Assembly: GCA_964035545.1 (NCBI GenBank)
Contig: OZ037768.1
Span: 1,225,501-1,289,500 of the forward strand
Reading direction: 5' to 3'
Source of the DNA: Bugula neritina
Lineage: Eukaryota; Bryozoa; Gymnolaemata; Cheilostomatida; Bugulidae
Length of the DNA: 64,000 nt
A program made the position numbers and the translations under genes. Position 1 is the first letter of the stretch. Each line of letters opens with the position of its first letter. Positions 57,444 through 64,000 of the stretch are shown in pieces. Under the pieces are notes generated by a model that was not told the DNA's origin, made no database searches, and saw only the letters and a list, made by a program, of their open reading frames with translations.

Positions 57444-60400
57444 TTGAGCTGCTCCTGCCATTTTGGTATTTTGTTCCGGCCCGTGTGTCGCTTAACGTGT
57501 TTTGCCAAATGGTCAGATCTCATGAACTTCCTGTCACAAGCGGGACACGCAAACCTCTTCTCACCAGTGTGCGTGTGCTTGTGTCTGGAAAGCTCATCCG
57601 ACCTCGCAAATTTCCTCTCACACTTGGGCCAAGTGCACACAAATGGCCTTTCACCTGGCAGCAATAAATATCCAATCAGGTATGTTGGAATATATCGATA
57701 TGAAATATTAATTTAAAACGGTTCACCAACTGTTTGATTTAAAGTCACAAATTTATACTTTAAATAGCACTTGACACAAGTTTCGAAGGAGAACATAACT
57801 TTAATATACTAGCTGTTCAGGAAAACTTACAAACATTCTAACCGTGATATTTTATTACTCATTGTCAATATCAACATGCTAATACACTAGATAGAGAAAT
57901 GGAAGTGCACGTAATAGTAGGGAGGGAGAATATGATAGCAAGGAGTGTATGTATAGTACAGGGAGGGGGAGGGGCCTCACCTGTATGAGTTCTGGTGTGA
58001 GCTTTGAGATGTGAACTCTTCAAGTATGTCTTTTTGCACCCAGAATATGTACACACGTAAGAACGAACTCTTTCTGGTGATGCGGGGCAACATGTCTCTG
58101 CCCCTACTTCTTCTGCATTGACTTTGGGAGCCGGGGCTATCTTGCAGACTGACCGACAGACTGATTGTGGAGACTCGGGCTGAAGCTGACTTAGAGTGGG
58201 CGTGGTCTGGATGACTATTAGCTGTATCATTGGCTTCACGTCAGCAGAAACTGCTGTCGGTGACGAGACAGTTCGGAGGTCGAGAGGCAAGGATGCCGTC
58301 CAGTCCATCAATGAACTGACAGAATTATTGGCTTTTGGTAAACTAAAGTCTATCGGTACTGATTGTGTGTCATCGTCTGATTGGCTAATGTAAGGACAAC
58401 TGGCCAATTGGGAAGCAGGAGATGAGCTTACAGTAGGTGTTGAGTAGGACATACACGTGTCTGTACAAGCCGTCTGTACCGAAGGGATACTGTTGCTTAT
58501 CTAAAAGATACATGAAATATATCGGTAAGCAGTTGAGTCATGAAGTAATACTATAAGTTGAGAGAATTCTGTCTTCTCTACAAATGAAAAATGTAACAAT
58601 ACATACCGAGGTGGTCATCGCTGCAGTTTCTGTTGATATGTTGCACTCTTGAGTACTTTGGAGTCTCCCAGGTGATTTGGGGGCAGAATCAGGTGACCTG
58701 GAGAGGCGTATAGATCTCATGATTTGCTTGTGACCAAGTTTCTTCATGATGCCGCCTGAAGCAGGGATGTCCAAACTGTCTTCTCCACATGAAGAGATAC
58801 CGCTGTCCCCGTCGGCTGACGACATACTACAGTTCGACGGAGATGGAGAGCAAACACTCCTTGAGTTCAACTGGCAGCTGAACGACAGCAACGTGCTGAT
58901 AGCATCTTGCTCTTTCTTGTCTGTGTAGCTGCCAAACATATTGTCTTTATACTAAAACATAAAGGTGTTGAATAAGAATTAAGTCAATGCTGGTTAACAA
59001 AAAGATGTCATTTGAATTAAATAGCCAATTTACGTGATGATTGGTTAACTGCTTCCTATAATTTTCACGGTCTGTATCACAGCTTACTAGAAAGTAGTAT
59101 TTGTAGCATAGAGCAGTGAGCGAGGTGGACTTTGAACTACGTATCAGACCCACTAATAGAATGCGTGACACGTTATATAGTGAAACGTGCTGCTATGCGC
59201 CGTGCGAGGTGGAACAGGGTTTTCCCAGGAATCACCCTTAATGTGATTGGTCAGAAATAATAGTAACTGCTAAGCTAAAGTCGATTAGCCAATAGAAATC
59301 ACCACCACGGCAACCTGATTACTCACACTATCACGCACTTGACACATGATAACAAAGTCCACATTCTTTGTTCACTGTAGTAAATATGAATACGCTAGGA
59401 GTAGTTGTTACAGTGATGAGCCGTTTAAATGAGATTTTTGTTTTAGTAACATTTATGAGCAGAACGCTAACAAAATACTTTAAAAACCGAACTCAGTTAA
59501 ACAACCATAAGTCAAATAAGCATATTCATACTGATAAAAAATATCAGTGTCACACGCCAAAGGTAAATTGGACAGTTAGAAAACCACCCAGGGCAATACT
59601 AGTTGATATTTATGATAACTCATCATTAAATCCATTATAAACCAACTTAAACTTGTATTAGGAACTCAACATCAATACTTTGACCTAAAGAGTACTATAT
59701 AAGCAGCATATAAACCTAATACTATTGGCATTAATCTTAGATAACATCACAGATGAATACACAATGGAGGTTTAGTTATGCTCATGCTACTGTTACACTT
59801 GCTAGGTAACTAAAGCAATACTTAATTCTTATACCACTAGACTGCTAATAGTAATACCAATACCAAGAGTAATGTAAATACTTATATTGAATTTAATGTG
59901 ACTATTAGATTTAGTGCTAGTTATACTTATAGTAATTCAGTAAGACAAACACTTCACAGTTCACTGATAGTGATATGAATGGTAATGATAGATCTAGAGG
60001 CTCGTAGTACTCAGTAGTAGTAGTACAGCAACGCTAGTAGTAGTATCTAAGTTCGATATACTCAAACTCAAAGAGTTCAATTGAATTTGATACAACTAAT
60101 TACTAGAACTACTGCGTAGACATAGTAGAAGTAGGCGTAGTACTTTCAGTTTAATAGTATTAAAATTACTATTATTATTATATTTACTAGTAGTAGTACT
60201 GGTACAGCACTAGTACTAGTAGTAGCACTGTAGTGGTAGTCTAAGTTACACTATTGGTATTAGTATTAAAGTACAACGTCTAAAGTAGCACTTTAAAACC
60301 AATAACTATATCAATACTAACACTAACAGTAACTTTAAATTTAAGTTATTCACTTATACTCATAACTTATAGTTATTGTAATTGCATTGATATTATAAAT

Positions 60401-60790
60401 ATAATTATATTTATAAATAATATTAATAACATAGCATTAACTATAAGTATAACTATAAGATTAAGTATAATATAATTTTAAATTTATAAGAACAGTTTAA
60501 CTTTAAGTTTAAGTCATAGTAATACTAAAACTAATCAATACTACTACTACTACTACTACTACTAATCGTTATACTTATACTTTAACTTTTACTTGTAGAC
60601 TGTTGAGTATAGTTAATGTTATAGTTGTACTTATAGTCATACTCATAGTGGTAGTGCCTAGCCCTAGGGTCTAGTGGCTTTGAATTTTAGTTTATCTTAC
60701 CTGGCGTTGGCATTCTCTTTGAGTTTCAGTCATATTCAATCCAAAACTTAAAGGAGGTAACGGTAGTATATCCACATTACCACACGCCAT
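57413..60790 (-). CDS. KLF10/11: Kruppel-like factor, KLF10/11 (TIEG)-like
   Basis: Transcription factor binding GC/CACCC boxes. Exons: 60790-60701, 58951-58607, 58500-57981, 57654-57413; phases agree, 398 aa. Three C-terminal C2H2 fingers: [38 protein letters not shown] and [17 protein letters not shown], with HTGE linkers and the KLF spacing; the last intron splits the linker between fingers 1 and 2. The tail [10 protein letters not shown] after finger 3 resembles the KLF10/11 KLPNWQ block, and [10 protein letters not shown] near residue 45 resembles their Sin3-interacting EAVEALMSMS, so repression through Sin3 is inferred. The first exon encodes [19 protein letters not shown]. It is convergent with BAZ2. 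Confidence 0.9.
59395..59556 (+). pseudogene. Decayed C2H2 zinc-finger fragment
   Basis: One frame gives [20 protein letters not shown] followed by KYQC: the second half of a C2H2 finger (F-x5-L-x2-H-x4-H) and the next linker and Cys. In another frame just upstream stands SDEPFK-stop-DFC, where the stop TGA sits at the place of a finger cysteine. Together they look like one finger broken by a stop and a frameshift, lying antisense in a KLF intron. Origin unknown; chance cannot be excluded. Confidence 0.35.
60541..60565. repeat. (CTA)n microsatellite
   Basis: About eight CTA triplets in the first KLF intron. Confidence 0.9.
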
Positions 60791-60953
60791 CTCTTAGTTT
60801 AAAAAAGCTCTTGGCTTAGTACGAGTTTTCTTGCTGAAATTTTGGTTTTGCTTGATCCTTTCCAATAACAACGCGACCGTTCAGGCACAGAATGTTTATA
60901 ATAATATTGCAGTTCACCAGGCGAGTAATTGAAAAAGGTGTGAAGCAGATGGG

Positions 60954-61022
60954 CCAATCAAATCCTGGAGGTGTAATAGGCTTATCCAATTAGAACTAGT
61001 ACGAGTCTATTTGTCATCCAAT
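60954..61022. promoter_or_regulatory. Three CCAAT boxes at 32-bp spacing upstream of KLF
   Basis: CCAAT at 60954-60958, 60986-60990 and 61018-61022, all in the same orientation, exactly 32 bp apart, 164-232 bp upstream of the KLF start codon. Regularly spaced CCAAT boxes about three helical turns apart are typical of NF-Y promoters. They lie on the strand opposite to the gene, which NF-Y tolerates. Confidence 0.65.
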
Positions 61023-63768
61023 GAATGAAAGTTTGATCACGCACAACCAGCGAGTGATCACGATCATTCACTATACGCGTGATTCTGAAGAGCATCGCGG
61101 TAGCGCCGACTATCTGTGGCCATCTTAAACTTAAATGTAAATATTTTTCTGACCAACGAATGCTTCAGTTGTTTCTATTAACCTTCCTCAAGGCAGATTA
61201 CAAAACAACAGTCAATATAAACTATAATGGTAAAATCAAATTTATTTCAACTGGCACACTGGAATATGTAACAATTCATATAACATAGTGTTTACATTAC
61301 GAAAAACAGGTTTTTGCAGGGCTTACTGTAAAAAACAGTGGAAAAAAGAAATTCATGAAAATTGAACTTAATAGCAGTGTCTATAGGACGGATTATGAGA
61401 GTATTTATTACATTTTCTGCAGCATTGTGATTATAATAGTACCTATTCAATTATCAGTTGCATTAGTTACTAGACTTATCAGAAAAGTCTATCTACGATA
61501 TAAATAATCTTTAAACCCTTGAAAAGACCAATAGTTGTAAAACTATAATAAGTAATATAGTTTGCTATCATATTATATGAAAATATAACAGTGAGTTTGA
61601 TAAATGAACATAATACAGTATAGAATAATCTTTCCTTGTCCCAAAGGATTCACAGGCTAGTAGAGTTTATTATAATTATTTCAGTGGTTAATATATGGTT
61701 AAAGCAGCTATAATATCAATTATTGAATGGTGATGAGGGGGTTGAGAAGATCACGTATCACCTGTTTGACCTGATCCAACTGTCATCTGTCAACGTCTGG
61801 CCTGATGGAGGTCTACAAATACAGAACAGAGTAAGTAGAGATATACCATGGGGGGAGTAAAGGAGGGCATAGCAGCATAATGTAGGAGCTTTCTGGAATA
61901 TTCCAAACTAAGTTATAAGACATGAAGCTGGTGGTGCCGAGATGAAGGTTTCACCCAGCCACGATTTCCAACTTTTCCGTCAAAATTAAATCCTTTTTTT
62001 GTGGAAATTCCAAACAGTAATAATATTACAAAGTACAATGTAGGCTCTATAAACCCAGACTTTACTTATTCACAGCTTATTCATTGTGGAGCAATCCAAG
62101 CCATTTCACTAAATCTGAACATCAGCATGAGAAACCTTCCACTTTTCAAAATACATTCTCTTTTCAACAACTGGGTTAAAGCTGTTTTCTAACCTATAGA
62201 CTATAGAGTTTAGCAGAAGTAGGGAGTATTGACCCAAACTCAAACAATAAAGTGGAAACTGTAAGATACTGAGGCTAAGTGAACTGTGTGAAAGGGAAGC
62301 ACAGAAGGGATGTACACTATAACTATAGAGATATCAAACTGCATAAACATGGGAGAATCTAAAGGTAATCTGAAGTGGGAAATCAGTGAGTAGAAAGTCA
62401 TTAGAGTGAGTAGTGAGTAGAAAGAGTCATTAGAGTGAGTAGTGAGTAGAAAGAGTCATTAGAGAGAGTAGTGAGTAGAAACAGTCATTAGAGAGAGTAG
62501 TGAGTAGAAACAGTCATTAGAGAGAGTAGTGAGTAGAAAGTCATTAGAGAGAGTAGTGAGTAGAAAGTCATTAGAGAGAGTAGTGAGTAGAAACAGTCAT
62601 TAGAGAGAGTAGTGAGTAGAAACAGTCATTAGAGAGAGTAGTGAGTAGAAACAGTCATTAGAGAGAGTAGTGAGTAGAAAGTCATTAGAGAGAGTAGTGA
62701 GTAGAAAGTCATTAGAGAGAGTAGTGAGTAGAAACAGTCATTAGAGAGAGTAGTGAGTAGAAACAGTCATTAGAGAGAGTAGTGAGTAGAAAGTCATTAG
62801 AGAGAGTAGTGAGTAGAAAGTCATTAGAGAGAGTAGTGAGTAGAAACAGTCATTAGAGAGAGTAGTGAGTAGAAACAGTCATTAGAGAGAGTAGTGAGTA
62901 GAAACAGTCATTAGAGAGAGTAGTGAGTAGAAAGTCATTAGAGAGAGTAGTGAGTAGAAAGTCATTAGAGAGAGTAGTGAGTAGAAACAGTCATTAAAGA
63001 GAGTAGTGAGTAGAAACAGTCATTAGAGAGAGCAGAGAGTAGAAACAGTCATTAGAGAGAGTAGTGAGTAGAAAGAGTCATTAGAGAGAGTAAGACTGAG
63101 GCCTACTATTCTTATTACCACCACATACTAACACGAGATAAAAACCTGCTCCATTATAAGATTTGTGAGTAAATTTTTGGCTAGTAAGTCACCCCTACCC
63201 TGACAACGAGCACTAGCATGCACACAAAGCATGATGTGCTGAGATAACATGGGTTTAGTTGGCCTGCAGCCAACATTGCGGCTCCCACGACTCCGCACCC
63301 AGTGTTACATAAAAAGCAGAAAGCAAAAACACGTGACAGCGAATGCCACTTAAAGGAAAATAATGAAAAACAAACTGGAGAGATAAAAGCAATGACCTTG
63401 CCAAGGGCAGGTCATGTTGTTACTCGTAGCCAGGTGATGAATAACAACACAGAATTTTTCTAGTAATAAAAATTCTAAACAAAAAACATTTAAATAATAT
63501 ATGCAGGGGAGGTGTAGCTTGTAAATTTTTATTTAATGTTGAAATTTCATATATTTGACTTATTCCCTTATCCTGTAAATAACATCTATTATGTGAAAGG
63601 CTTGTTTGGTTATAATACAATGTTTTGTGCAAAGATGAAAAGTCTAGACAAAGTAGTAAGGGGTAAGCATCTTGATCCGCCCGCCGGAACATTGGTAAGT
63701 ATCCTTTACCCCCCATGCTAATCTACTCTGAGAATAATATATCTGTAAATAACATAATATATAGAGTG
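61023..63768. other. Intergenic region between KLF and the right-hand gene
   Basis: AT-rich, with the minisatellite at 62385-63092. A minus-strand stretch at 61732-61789 could encode VKQVIRDLLNPLITIQ-stop after an acceptor-like AG, possibly an alternative last exon of the right-hand gene, but nothing confirms it. Confidence 0.5.
62385..63092. repeat. 26/29-bp minisatellite, about 25 copies, in a higher-order pattern
   Basis: Units of AGAGAGTAGTGAGTAGAAA followed by GTCATT or CAGTCATT. The 29- and 26-bp forms often alternate as three long then two short units, a period near 139 bp. Confidence 0.95.
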
Positions 63769-63774
63769 TTTATT
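63769..63774 (-). terminator. Poly(A) signal of the right-hand gene
   Basis: AATAAA on the minus strand 20 nt after the stop codon at 63794-63796. Confidence 0.55.
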
Positions 63775-63793
63775 ATAAACTATATATATAAAG

Positions 63794-63958
63794 TCACCTA
63801 TTGTGGCTCTGTTTAGTCATGAAGCGGTCGATGATGTCATCAGGATCGTCCAATGAGATGTCATCACCAGCGATTGCCTTCAGCTTCTTCAACCTGTCGT
63901 TATTCTTCCTGGTGATTCTATCCGGGTCAATGCTGTGAACAGACTCGGTGTCTTTGGT
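63794..63958 (-). CDS. Last exon of an unidentified gene (5' part outside window)
   Basis: An acceptor (TGTTTACAG) at 63959-63961 opens a 54-codon frame ending in TGA at 63794. The peptide has SVHSIDPDRITRKNNDRLKK, then DDISLDDPDDIIDRFMTKQ: charged, mostly helical, with an acidic patch. Codon use and the poly(A) signal just downstream support a real terminal exon. I do not recognise the family. Confidence 0.65.
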   Translation of the reverse strand, partial: TKDTESVHSIDPDRITRKNNDRLKKLKAIAGDDISLDDPDDIIDRFMTKQSHNR

Positions 63959-64000
63959 CTGTAAACAGAGCAAGTCGGGTACAGCAAGGAAACATCACGT

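Larger units (their letters stand above)
58952..60700. other. First KLF intron
   Basis: 1.75 kb, AT-rich. It holds the zinc-finger remnant at 59395-59556, CCAAT words near 59250-59300, and from 59830 a degenerate TAGTAATA/ACTAATAC tract ending in a (CTA)n microsatellite. Confidence 0.6.

Noticed and set aside
61732..61789. Possible short last exon on the minus strand (VKQVIRDLLNPLITIQ)
   Set aside because: Acceptor-like AG and helical sequence only; no phase partner, and a convincing terminal exon with poly(A) signal exists at 63794.

Overview
The window is nuclear DNA of an animal. Genes are split into many short exons with GT-AG introns, intergenic DNA is AT-rich, and the proteins are animal chromatin, ciliary and mitochondrial families: MORC2, BAZ2, a KLF10/11-type factor, CCDC42/CFAP73 and NIPSNAP. 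I cannot name the species. Short-exon genes with near-universal intronic minisatellites and palindromic MITEs suggest a non-vertebrate, perhaps early-branching metazoan such as a sponge, but that is a guess.

Layout, left to right. 79-16713 (minus): a MORC2 orthologue, 19 exons seen, 3' end outside the window; one intron holds a 4.2-kb ISL2EU/Harbinger-like transposon with 1.08-kb inverted arms. 19201-22498 (minus): a CCDC42/CFAP73 coiled-coil gene, complete in 7 exons. 23069-27226 (plus): NIPSNAP, complete in 8 exons, divergent from CCDC42 across about 570 bp. 27227-35034: AT-rich intergenic DNA with no gene that I can see. 35035-56982 (plus): a complete BAZ2-type gene in 31 exons (2022 codons) with TAM/MBD, coiled coil, DDT, WHIM, PHD plus a second zinc finger, and bromodomain; one intron carries a hAT-type MITE with a second palindromic element inside it. 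57413-60790 (minus): a KLF10/11-like gene in 4 exons, tail-to-tail with BAZ2. 63794-63958 (minus): the last exon of an unidentified gene entering from the right.

Exon joins were derived by hand. Every junction given for the five multi-exon genes keeps the reading phase, and the joined proteins match family motifs across junctions. This is the main support for the models.

The most unusual property is that a large share of introns in MORC2 and BAZ2 (and one in NIPSNAP) are filled with minisatellites of 9-45 bp units, and several arrays begin exactly at a splice site or contain copies of it. Arrays therefore hold tens of duplicate 5' or 3' splice sites. Several arrays also show higher-order periodicity. 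Three of the five recognised genes (MORC2, BAZ2, KLF) act in chromatin or transcription; the others are ciliary/flagellar and mitochondrial. There is no sign that the genes work as a cluster.
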